Shown: piece after piece, positions 15,268 to 22,258 of the stretch
Layout: each line of letters begins with the position of its first letter
How positions within the stretch are numbered: position 1 is the first letter of the stretch
Source: Sphingopyxis sp.
GTDB taxonomy: Bacteria > Pseudomonadota > Alphaproteobacteria > Sphingomonadales > Sphingomonadaceae
Direction of reading: 5' to 3'
DNA: 29,621 nucleotides
Assembly (NCBI GenBank): GCA_013911715.1
Contig: JACEST010000005.1
Location: 1 to 29,621, forward strand
Program-made: the position numbers and the translations under genes
Notes under the pieces: model-generated
What the model was told of the DNA's origin: nothing
Database searches by the model: none
The model's input: only the letters and a program-made list of their open reading frames with translations

Positions 15268-16713
15268 TTACGCAGTCCCGCCCACCGTCAACCCCGCCAC
15301 TAGAAGGCTCGGCTGGCCGACCCCGGCGGGGACGCTCTGCCCGCCCTTGCCGCAGATGCCAATGCCTTCATCGATCGCCATATCATTGCCGATGCCGGTG
15401 ACTTTGGTCAGCACGCTCGGCCCATCGCCGATCAGCGTCGCGCCCTTGATCGGGTCGCCCAGCTTGCCATTCTTGACCTTATAAGCCTCGGTGCAGCTGA
15501 ACACGAATTTGCCCGACACGATATCGACCTGCCCGCCGCCAAAGCTGCGCGCGAAAATGCCGTCCTTGATGCGGCTGAGCAGCTCGCCCGGATCGTCATT
15601 GCCGCCGCGCATGAAGGTGTTGGTCATGCGCGGCATCGGCGCATGGGCATAGGATTCGCGGCGGCCGTTGCCGGTGGGCGCGACGCCCATCAGCCGCGCG
15701 TTCAGCCGGTCCTGCATATACATGCGCAGCACGCCATCTTCGATCAGCACATTCTCCTGCGTCGGTGTGCCTTCATCGTCGATCGACAGCGACCCGCGCC
15801 GTCCGCCGTCGGCGACGGGGCTAACCATGCTGCCATCATCGACCACGGTGACGCCCGGCGCAGCAACGCGCTCGCCGATGCGGCCCGAAAAGGCGCTGGT
15901 GCCCTTGCGGTTGAAATCCCCTTCCAGCCCGTGGCCGACCGCCTCGTGCAGCAGCACGCCGGGCCAGCCGGGGCCGAGCAGCACGGTAAACTCGCCCGCG
16001 GGGGCATCGACCGCGCGCAGATTGACGAGCGCCTGCGCCAGCGCCTCGTCGATGCAGCGCTGCCACTGATCCTCGGCGAACAGATGATCGTACATATAGC
16101 GGCCACCGATGCCGAAAAAGCCCGTCTCGCGGCGGCCATTTTCCTCGACCACGATGCTGACGTTCAGACGCACGAGCGGGCGCACGTCGGTGGCGATGAA
16201 GCCATCGGCGCGGACGATTTCGACCACCGACCAGCTCGCCGACAGCCCGACGCTGACCTGTGCAATACGCGGATCGCGCGCGCGGGCGGCGGCGTCGACC
16301 TGCTGGCACAGCGCCACTTTCTGTGCGAACGGAATGAGGTCGAGCGGATTGGCGTCGCCATAAAGCCGCTGGTTGGTGCGCGCGGGCGGCGGCGCTGGCG
16401 GGCTGGCGGCGGGATCGAGCAGCGCCAGCGTTTCGGCGGCGCGGCGGATTGCGGGCGCGCTGATGTCGCTGGCGTGGGCAAAACCTGTCATCTCGCCCGA
16501 TACGGCGCGCAGGCCAAAGCCGGCCTCGGTCGAATAATCGGCGGTCTTCAGGCGGCCATCGTCAAAGCCAAAGCTCTCCGTTGCGCGATATTGCAGATAA
16601 AGTTCGCCATCATCGGCGCGCGCCAGCGCCTCGGCGGCCAGTTTCTGCGCCAGATCGGGATCAAGCGCATCGGCGCGGTAGAGAAAGCGGCGGGGGTCGG
16701 AGGACTGTGTCAT
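15268..16713 (-). CDS. tldD: Metalloprotease TldD
   Basis: This is a 481-residue protein, matching the usual TldD length. TldD with TldE (PmbA) forms a heterodimeric zinc protease that trims peptides such as CcdA, microcin B17 and other RiPP leaders. The zinc motif HExxxH is H256EAVGH261 in VLLHEAVGHGLEGDF. The C-terminal block FSCTEAYKVKNGKLGDPIKGATLIGDG is characteristic. The start is taken at 16713 (MTQSSDP), since 16761 would add a non-conserved Arg-rich extension. No tldE lies in the window, which is common because the two genes are often unlinked. No RiPP precursor is seen nearby. It ends one base from the convergent fic stop. Confidence 0.95.
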   Translation of the reverse strand: MTQSSDPRRFLYRADALDPDLAQKLAAEALARADDGELYLQYRATESFGFDDGRLKTADYSTEAGFGLRAVSGEMTGFAHASDISAPAIRRAAETLALLDPAASPPAPPPARTNQRLYGDANPLDLIPFAQKVALCQQVDAAARARDPRIAQVSVGLSASWSVVEIVRADGFIATDVRPLVRLNVSIVVEENGRRETGFFGIGGRYMYDHLFAEDQWQRCIDEALAQALVNLRAVDAPAGEFTVLLGPGWPGVLLHEAVGHGLEGDFNRKGTSAFSGRIGERVAAPGVTVVDDGSMVSPVADGGRRGSLSIDDEGTPTQENVLIEDGVLRMYMQDRLNARLMGVAPTGNGRRESYAHAPMPRMTNTFMRGGNDDPGELLSRIKDGIFARSFGGGQVDIVSGKFVFSCTEAYKVKNGKLGDPIKGATLIGDGPSVLTKVTGIGNDMAIDEGIGICGKGGQSVPAGVGQPSLLVAGLTVGGTA

Positions 16714-16767
16714 CCGCCCGATATAGGCAGCGCGCCGCCGAAGGCAAAGCGCGACCTGCAAATTGTC

Positions 16768-17322
16768 TTAGATGTAATTCACCGTCAGCGTATAGGTACC
16801 GACATAGTCGCCCGGCAATTGGTTGGCCGGCACCGTGAGCGTCCCGCCGACATAATAGAGTCCGAAACCGCCACCGAACACCACCGCAACGTTGCGCAGC
16901 GCCACCGGGCCGGTCGGCGTCTGGCGCGCGCGGGTCAGCGTTGCGGTTATCGACGGAGCACCACCACCGACGCGGGCGAGCGTCGCCGCATTGCTGCCGG
17001 TGATGATGGTGAGCACCGCGCCGCCCGTTCCCTGAAATTCACCGCGCGTCGCCCCGCCGCCGACCGCCAGCACTCCGCCGCTGGTCGTACGTGCACCTGT
17101 CAGCGCACTGATGGTCACCGTGCCGGGCGCCGCATTGCTCAGAAACTCGCCGAAATTGAGGTCGCCGGTATTGACCAGCGTATTGGGGCGCAGGATGACC
17201 GCCACTGCCCGCGCATCGGTATCGGCCAGCTGCGCCGCTGCAATGGCGGGCAGGAACGCGGCAATGGCCGCTGCAACTGCCATGGGTGATGTTCGGTGAC
17301 GCACTGGTCCGCAACGCTCCAT
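16768..17322 (-). CDS. Secreted DUF4402 protein (paralogue 1)
   Basis: This 184-residue exported protein has a signal peptide: a positively charged n-region (VRHRTS), a hydrophobic core (MAVAAAIAAFLPAIAAA), and cleavage before QLADTDA. The mature protein is Gly/Thr/Val-rich with beta-strand character and ends GDYVGTYTLTVNYI, typical of DUF4402, a family related in style to spore-coat U and pilus-like subunits. Possible starts are TTG 17331, ATG 17322 and ATG 17283; I prefer 17322 because it keeps a charged n-region, but none has a strong Shine-Dalgarno. It is clearly paralogous to the gene at 17680-18237. No chaperone or usher gene is nearby. The function is unknown. Confidence 0.8.
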   Translation of the reverse strand: MERCGPVRHRTSPMAVAAAIAAFLPAIAAAQLADTDARAVAVILRPNTLVNTGDLNFGEFLSNAAPGTVTISALTGARTTSGGVLAVGGGATRGEFQGTGGAVLTIITGSNAATLARVGGGAPSITATLTRARQTPTGPVALRNVAVVFGGGFGLYYVGGTLTVPANQLPGDYVGTYTLTVNYI

Positions 17323-17426
17323 CGATGGCAAAGTTCTGCCATCCTGGCCCGGTTATGCCCGCATATCCTTTGCATCGCGTGGACATAAGTGGCGAATAAG
17401 CGGTTAATGCCGCGTGCGCGGCGCGC

Positions 17427-17624
17427 TCAATGCTGGTCGGCCACGCCGCCGATCAGGATGAAGCGGCGGTCGCAATAGCCGCAATCGGCAAAGCCCTGGT
17501 CGGGATCAATTTCCAGCCACACGCGCGGATGGCCGAGCGCGGCGTCGGCGAGGCCGTCACCGGTCCCGTCACAAGCGATGCGGGTTTTGGCGACGCGCAG
17601 GGTTTCGGGGTCAGGACCGGTCAT
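17427..17624 (-). CDS. Short zf-CHCC (NDUFS6-like) zinc-finger protein
   Basis: This 65-residue protein is homologous in pattern to the zf-CHCC domain of mitochondrial complex I subunit NDUFS6. The zinc ligands are visible: C18 (IACDG), H32 (LGHPRVWLEID), and C48 and C51 (CGYC), followed by DRRFIL. The same short protein is widespread and free-standing in alphaproteobacteria. The likely start is the ATG at 17624 (MTGPDPE); an ATG 12 bases upstream is also possible. The open frame continues far upstream but that part is antisense noise. It sits between two DUF4402 genes on the same strand, with no obvious functional link. A role in respiratory complex or iron-sulfur assembly is inference from the eukaryotic relative. 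Confidence 0.82.
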   Translation of the reverse strand: MTGPDPETLRVAKTRIACDGTGDGLADAALGHPRVWLEIDPDQGFADCGYCDRRFILIGGVADQH

Positions 17625-17679
17625 GACGGCCCGCATAGCAAGCCGACTGCCACGCTGCAATTGCGGGGAGCCTTGGCGT

Positions 17680-18237
17680 TCAAAGATAATTGAGCGTGAT
17701 GGTATAGGTACCGACATAATCGCCCGCAGGCTGGTTCGCCCCGACTTCGAGGATCGCGCCGAGCGGAAAGTTGAACGCCCCGGTCGCGCTGTTGATGCGA
17801 AAGCGCAGCGGTCGCGTCGATAATATCGCGGTTGGCGTGCTGCCGATTTCAAAATTGCGCACGCGCATCCGCGGTCCCGGACCATTGATGAAAATGCTGT
17901 TCGACTGCAACGAAATGGTGACCTGCTGGTTGGTGCCACCAAGCCCGGCAAAGCGCGCCGGTTGATGATTGTTGTTCACCAAAACAACACCGCCGGTCGC
18001 GGTGCGCGTGCCATTGGGGAACAGCCGCACCGTTCCCGCCGCCGCTGGATTGGGGATGATGTCCCCAAATTCCAGCTCATCGACGATGAAGAAGCTCAAG
18101 GGGCGCAGGATGATCGCTTCGGCCTGCGCATCGGCGTCGGCCAACTGCGCTGCCGCCGGGGCCACGCCAAAGCCCGCAGCGCAGGCCGTCAGCGCGGCGC
18201 GCCACGCGGTTGCTCCGGATAATGGTCTGGTCCCCAT
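17680..18237 (-). CDS. Secreted DUF4402 protein (paralogue 2)
   Basis: This 185-residue exported protein has a signal peptide (TAWRAALTACAAGFGVAPAAAQ). The mature start QLADADAQAEAIILRPLSF and the end GDYVGTYTITLNYL match paralogue 1 (QLADTDARAVAVILRP and GDYVGTYTLTVNYI). The central part has diverged (NNNHQPARFAGLGGTNQQ). The ATG at 18237 has AGGAT just upstream and is preferred to a TTG 42 bases earlier. It is transcribed away from the ABC ATPase, sharing a divergent intergenic region. It is probably a surface or periplasmic structural protein; the function is unknown. Confidence 0.82.
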   Translation of the reverse strand: MGTRPLSGATAWRAALTACAAGFGVAPAAAQLADADAQAEAIILRPLSFFIVDELEFGDIIPNPAAAGTVRLFPNGTRTATGGVVLVNNNHQPARFAGLGGTNQQVTISLQSNSIFINGPGPRMRVRNFEIGSTPTAILSTRPLRFRINSATGAFNFPLGAILEVGANQPAGDYVGTYTITLNYL

Positions 18238-18362
18238 GTTGATCCTGTGACTAGCGGGCTGTGCTTTTGTTTGTGCCAAGGAATATGGTTAATAGACGCG
18301 CGATGCTTGCCAGCGGGTAAATGGCTTTCATCGCGGGCGACGCGACGCTAAGCGACATTTCC

Positions 18363-19280
18363 ATGACCCAGTCCGCAATCGTCATCCGCGACCTCGCCAA
18401 GACCTATGCCGGGGGCAAGCAAGCGCTTGGCGGTGTCAGCTTTGACGTGCCGCGCGGGCAAATTTTCGGCCTGCTCGGCCCCAATGGCGCGGGCAAATCG
18501 ACGCTGATCAACATTCTGTCGGGGATGGTACGCAAGACCAGTGGAACTGCCGAAATCTGGGGCTTCGACATCGACGAACACCCGCGCAATGCCAAGAATA
18601 GCATCGGCATTGTGCCGCAAGAGATTGTCTTTGACCCCTTTTTCACCCCGCTCGAAACGCTCGAGCTTGTAGCAGGCCTCTATGGCGTGCCCAAGGTCAA
18701 GCGCAAAAGCATGGAATTGCTCGCCGCGATGGGGTTGGCCGACAAGGCCCATGCCTATGCCCGTACGCTTTCAGGGGGGATGAAGCGGCGTTTGCTGGTG
18801 GCGAAAGCGCTGGTCCATTCGCCGCCGGTGCTGGTGCTCGACGAACCGACTGCGGGGGTCGATATCGAGCTCAGGCAACAGCTGTGGTCCTATGTCAAAT
18901 CCTTGAACGGGCGCGGCGTGACGGTGGTGCTGACGACGCATTATCTCGAGGAAGCCGAACAATTGTGCGACCGTATCGCGATCATCAACCATGGCCAGCT
19001 GATCGCCAACAAACCGACGCGCGAGCTGGTCGATATGGCGCGCGAGAAGGTGGTCGTGCTGACGCTCGACGCCGACCTCGCCAGCCTGCCGTCGCATCAT
19101 TGCTTTGAAAAGGTCGAAAGCGACGGCGCGCGCACGCTGACCATCACCTACAACAAGGACCGCACCAATGCGGGCGAGGTGCTGGGGGCGGTGCAGGCGA
19201 TGGGGCATAGCATCGTCGATGTGTCGACGCGCGAGGCTGATCTGGAGGATGTGTTTTTGAATCTGACGCGGGCGGCGTAG
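18363..19280 (+). CDS. ABC transporter ATP-binding protein (ABC-2 / CcmA-like)
   Basis: This is a 305-residue ATPase subunit. It has Walker A GPNGAGKST, Q-loop VPQEIVF, signature LSGGMKRR, Walker B VLVLDEPTAGVD and the switch His in TTHYLEEAEQLCDR. After the ATPase domain there is a domain of roughly 80 residues common in ABC-2-type exporters. The start MTQSAIVIRDL at 18363 is preferred because it matches the normal domain boundary; an in-frame ATG at 18321 would add 14 residues. The usual membrane permease is not adjacent: downstream is repeat B and then nadB. It must pair with a permease encoded elsewhere. The substrate is unknown; ABC-2 systems export drugs, polysaccharides or lipids. Confidence 0.93.
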   Translation: MTQSAIVIRDLAKTYAGGKQALGGVSFDVPRGQIFGLLGPNGAGKSTLINILSGMVRKTSGTAEIWGFDIDEHPRNAKNSIGIVPQEIVFDPFFTPLETLELVAGLYGVPKVKRKSMELLAAMGLADKAHAYARTLSGGMKRRLLVAKALVHSPPVLVLDEPTAGVDIELRQQLWSYVKSLNGRGVTVVLTTHYLEEAEQLCDRIAIINHGQLIANKPTRELVDMAREKVVVLTLDADLASLPSHHCFEKVESDGARTLTITYNKDRTNAGEVLGAVQAMGHSIVDVSTREADLEDVFLNLTRAA

Positions 19281-19298
19281 CAACTTTCTCGCTCCCTT

Positions 19299-19389
19299 CC
19301 CCGCCCGTCCTGAGCTTGTCGAAGGACTGTCCTTCCTTTTCACCATTGCTAAGAAAGAACGGCCCTTCGACAAGCTCAGGGCAGGCGGG
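19299..19389. repeat. Intergenic inverted repeat, copy B
   Basis: CCTGAGCTTGTCGAAGG (19309-19325) and its perfect 17-bp complement (19364-19380) flank a 38-base loop, with outer CCCGCC (19300-19305) matching GGCGGG (19384-19389). It shares the TGAGCTTGTCGAAG core with copies A and C. It fills the gap between the ABC ATPase and nadB and ends 16 bases before the nadB start. Confidence 0.88.
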
Positions 19390-19405
19390 TTAGGAAAAAC
19401 AGGTC

Positions 19406-20992
19406 TTGGCTGAAAATCTGGAACACGACATCATCATCATCGGCTCGGGCGCAGCGGGCCTGACTGCTGCGTTGCTGCTCGCCGAGCGCCACAAGGTGCT
19501 GGTGCTGGCGAAGGGCGAGCTGACCGGCGGGTCGACCGCCTGGGCGCAGGGTGGGATCGCCGCGGTGCTCGATGCGGGCGACACGTTTGACAATCATGTG
19601 GGCGACACGATGGTCGCGGGCGCGGGCCTCAACCGGCGCGAGACGGTCGAATTCGTCGTCGAAAACGCCCCGCGCGCGATTCTGCGTCTGGTCGAGCTGG
19701 GCGTGCCGTTCAATAAGCATGAAGATGCACTGCACCTGACGCGCGAGGGCGGGCATTCGCACCGCCGCATTGTCCATGTCGACGATGCGACCGGCTGGGC
19801 GGTGCAGGCGGCGCTGCTGAAGGCGGCGGCTGACAATCCAAACATCACCCTGATGCCGCACCGCGCCGCGATCGATCTGATCACCGGGCGGCACGAAGAA
19901 CGTTATTCGGGCTCGGGCCGCGTGTGGGGCGTCTATGCGCTCGATGAACAGACGGGGCAGGTTCACACCTACACCGGGCGCGCGACGATATTGGCGACGG
20001 GCGGCGCGGGGCGCTGTTACCTCTTCTCGACCGCGCCGCGCGGCGCGACTGGTGACGGCATTGCGATGGCGTGGCGCGCGGGATGCCGCGTCAGCAACAT
20101 GGAAATGATGCAGTTCCACCCGACTTGCCTCTATAATCTCGACGTCAAAAACTTCCTGATTACCGAAGCAGTGCGCGGCGAGGGCGGAATATTAAAGCAC
20201 CCGTTGACCGGCCACCGTTACATGCCCGACTATGACGGCCGCGCCGAACTCGCGCCGCGCGATGTGGTGGCGCGGGCGAATGATGACCAGATCAAGCGCT
20301 ACGGCCTCGACTATGTCCACCTCGACATCAGCCATCAGGACCCGGATTTCGTGCGCGGCCATTTCCCCAACATATATGACAAGCTGATGGGCCTTGGCAT
20401 CGACATGACGACCCAGCCGATCCCGGTGGTCCCCGCGCAGCATTATACCTGCGGCGGCGTGCTGATCGACCTCAACGGCCGCACCGACCTGCCCGGCCTC
20501 TATGCGGCGGGTGAGGTCAGCGAGAGCGGGCTGCACGGCGCCAATCGGCTTGCGTCGAACAGCCTGCTCGAATGTTTCGTCTTTGGCGAGGCCGCGGCGC
20601 GCGACATCATGGCGCGGTGGGACGAGCTCAGTGCACCGCCGCCGATCCGCGCGTGGGACGCCAGCCGCGTCACCGACAGCGACGAAGAGGTGGTTATCAA
20701 GCAAAACTGGACCGAAATCCGCCGCTTCATGTGGAATTATGTCGGCATCGTCCGCACCACCAAACGCCTCGAACGCGCCGCCCACCGCATCCGCACCCTG
20801 ACCGACGAGGTTGCCGATTATTATGGCCACTTCCGCGTGACCACCGACCTGATCGAGCTGCGCAATCTGCTCCAGTCGGCCGATCTGATCGTCCAAAGCG
20901 CGCTCAGGCGCAAGGAAAGCCGGGGGCTGCATTACAACACCGACTATCCGGACCTGCTGCCGTTCGCCGACGATACGGTGCTGGTGCCGTGA
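19406..20992 (+). CDS. nadB: L-aspartate oxidase NadB
   Basis: NadB is the first enzyme of de novo NAD synthesis: FAD-dependent oxidation of L-aspartate to iminoaspartate, with O2 or fumarate as acceptor, passed to quinolinate synthase NadA. The 528 residues begin DIIIIGSGAAGLTAALLLAE (FAD site) and include GGSTAWAQGGIAAV, QFHPTCLY, TEAVRGEGGIL and HGANRLASNSLLE, the active-site and flavin-binding blocks of the family. The start is TTG at 19406, with AGGA ten bases upstream; the first in-frame ATG is far inside the FAD domain, so a TTG start is very likely. nadA and nadC are not in the window. The stop overlaps the GTG start of an FNR-type regulator. Confidence 0.94.
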   Translation: MAENLEHDIIIIGSGAAGLTAALLLAERHKVLVLAKGELTGGSTAWAQGGIAAVLDAGDTFDNHVGDTMVAGAGLNRRETVEFVVENAPRAILRLVELGVPFNKHEDALHLTREGGHSHRRIVHVDDATGWAVQAALLKAAADNPNITLMPHRAAIDLITGRHEERYSGSGRVWGVYALDEQTGQVHTYTGRATILATGGAGRCYLFSTAPRGATGDGIAMAWRAGCRVSNMEMMQFHPTCLYNLDVKNFLITEAVRGEGGILKHPLTGHRYMPDYDGRAELAPRDVVARANDDQIKRYGLDYVHLDISHQDPDFVRGHFPNIYDKLMGLGIDMTTQPIPVVPAQHYTCGGVLIDLNGRTDLPGLYAAGEVSESGLHGANRLASNSLLECFVFGEAAARDIMARWDELSAPPPIRAWDASRVTDSDEEVVIKQNWTEIRRFMWNYVGIVRTTKRLERAAHRIRTLTDEVADYYGHFRVTTDLIELRNLLQSADLIVQSALRRKESRGLHYNTDYPDLLPFADDTVLVP

Positions 20993-21684
20993 GCGGACTG
21001 CGCTGCGATGCCTGCCCCGCGCGCGATCAGGCGGCCTGTGCGGCACTCAGCGATACTGAGCGCGCCCAGCTCGCGGCCATCGGGACGCAGCGGACATTGG
21101 CGGCGGGCGAGATGCTGTTCGCCCCCGGGGACGATAATGGCTGTGCAACGCTGATTTCGGGCGTGCTCAAGCAGGTGCGCACCGACGCTGACGGGGTCGA
21201 GCGGGTTGTCGCGCTGATCCACCCTGCGGGTTTTGTCGGCGAACTGTTTACCCCTAGTGACGAATGCGAGGTGCGCGCGCTGACCGATGCCCGGCTGTGC
21301 CTGTTCCCGCGCGCGGCCTATGTCCGCATGGTCGAAGACAACCCCCGGCTGGCGATGGGGGTGGCGCGCCGCGCGCTCAAGGCCAGCGCCGAATCGCGCG
21401 CGCTGCTTGATTTGATCGGGCGTCGCCGCACCGAGGCGCGGGTGGCGGGGCTGCTGCTGGCGCTCGCCGACGCGGCGGGCAGGGAGCCGTGCCAGCCTGC
21501 CGAGCGGTTCGACTTGCCGCTCAGCCGCGGCGATATGGCGGCGCTGCTCGGCACGACAATCGAAACGGTGAGCCGCCAGCTTGGCGCGCTCGAATCCAAA
21601 GCGCTGATCAAACGCGTAGGCCGCCGGACGCTGTACATCTGCGATCCGGCGGGCCTCGCGGCGGTGGCGGGTGACACCGACTAA
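20989..21684 (+). CDS. FNR/FnrL-type Crp-family transcriptional regulator
   Basis: This is a 231-residue regulator. N-terminal cysteines C6, C9 and C17 (CDACPARDQAAC) together with C104 (TDARLCLFPR) occupy the places of the four FNR ligands, so a [4Fe-4S] oxygen-sensing cluster is predicted. A cNMP-type beta-roll follows (residues about 25-110), then the dimer helix, then a C-terminal helix-turn-helix SRGDMAALLGTTIETVSRQL. Its recognition helix carries E192, S195 and R196, the FNR triad for TTGAT half sites. The GTG start overlaps the nadB TGA (GTGA), so the two are co-translated. The open frame upstream of GTG is a shadow of nadB. The stop overlaps the convergent gene by 4 bases. Confidence 0.9.
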   Translation: MSGLRCDACPARDQAACAALSDTERAQLAAIGTQRTLAAGEMLFAPGDDNGCATLISGVLKQVRTDADGVERVVALIHPAGFVGELFTPSDECEVRALTDARLCLFPRAAYVRMVEDNPRLAMGVARRALKASAESRALLDLIGRRRTEARVAGLLLALADAAGREPCQPAERFDLPLSRGDMAALLGTTIETVSRQLGALESKALIKRVGRRTLYICDPAGLAAVAGDTD

Positions 21685-22124
21685 CTGATTGCCGCCACAA
21701 TCGCGGCCATCGCAACGCCCCAGCCCAGGATCAGCGTCGGCAGGATCAGCACCTGCACCGCTGCGTCCCTCCCGGCCAGCTGACCCGTGTGGGTGACAAT
21801 GCCCTCGCGCATGAACTGGCGCCAGCTGAGCGGCTGGTCGGCATGGTCGGGCTTCATCCGGACCCACAGCGCCGGCACCCCGAACGCCATGATGATATAG
21901 ATATAGAAAATGCCCATCGGCACGATCAGCCGCGGATCGGCAAAGGCGACCGCCATCACGGCCAGAAACGCGAAATAGAGCCCGACAGTGGCCGCAAACA
22001 GCCGCGTTGGCAGATCGAAATTGCGAACAACTTGCGTGACCGGCACGGTCGCTTCGTCTGGCGCATTGTGGCCGATGGCGAAGACATTGGTCTGAAATTC
22101 GCTGGCGGGAACGGGCTTGCTCAT
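21681..22124 (-). CDS. Small membrane protein of unknown function
   Basis: I do not recognise this protein of about 147 residues. A soluble N-terminus (SKPVPASEFQTNVFAIGHN) is followed by two close hydrophobic helices (TRLFAATVGLYFAFLAVMAVAF and IVPMGIFYIYIIMAFGVPALWV), a charged loop, and a C-terminal helix (AAVQVLILPTLILGWGVAMAAIVAA), giving three membrane spans. There are two adjacent ATGs (22127 and 22124); the AGGAGG at 22130-22135 is better spaced for 22124. The frame continues upstream without support. Its stop overlaps that of the FNR-type regulator on the other strand. No function is assigned. Confidence 0.75.
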   Translation of the reverse strand: MSKPVPASEFQTNVFAIGHNAPDEATVPVTQVVRNFDLPTRLFAATVGLYFAFLAVMAVAFADPRLIVPMGIFYIYIIMAFGVPALWVRMKPDHADQPLSWRQFMREGIVTHTGQLAGRDAAVQVLILPTLILGWGVAMAAIVAAIS

Positions 22125-22129
22125 CATGG

Positions 22130-22135
22130 CCTCCT
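22130..22135 (-). promoter_or_regulatory. Consensus ribosome-binding site deciding the 22124 start
   Basis: AGGAGG on the minus strand lies five bases before the ATG at 22124 and only two before the ATG at 22127, so the second ATG is favoured. Confidence 0.7.
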
Positions 22136-22258
22136 GTTGGACGCCCCCTGATGCGCCAAACGCGGGCCCCTTGCCTTGACGAATGTCAAAATAGGTCGCG
22201 ATTTGGCTGTTCAAAGCCGCCCCCTTCCCCTTTGACGCATTCACGCCTAAGGGAGCCG

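Noticed and set aside
15268..16713. RiPP or microcin cluster around tldD
   Set aside because: No precursor peptide, cyclodehydratase or exporter is adjacent; tldD is commonly a stand-alone housekeeping gene.
15643..17289. 548-codon plus-strand open frame opposite tldD and a DUF4402 gene
   Set aside because: It crosses two well-supported minus-strand genes and shows no domain or signal; it is a GC-driven shadow.
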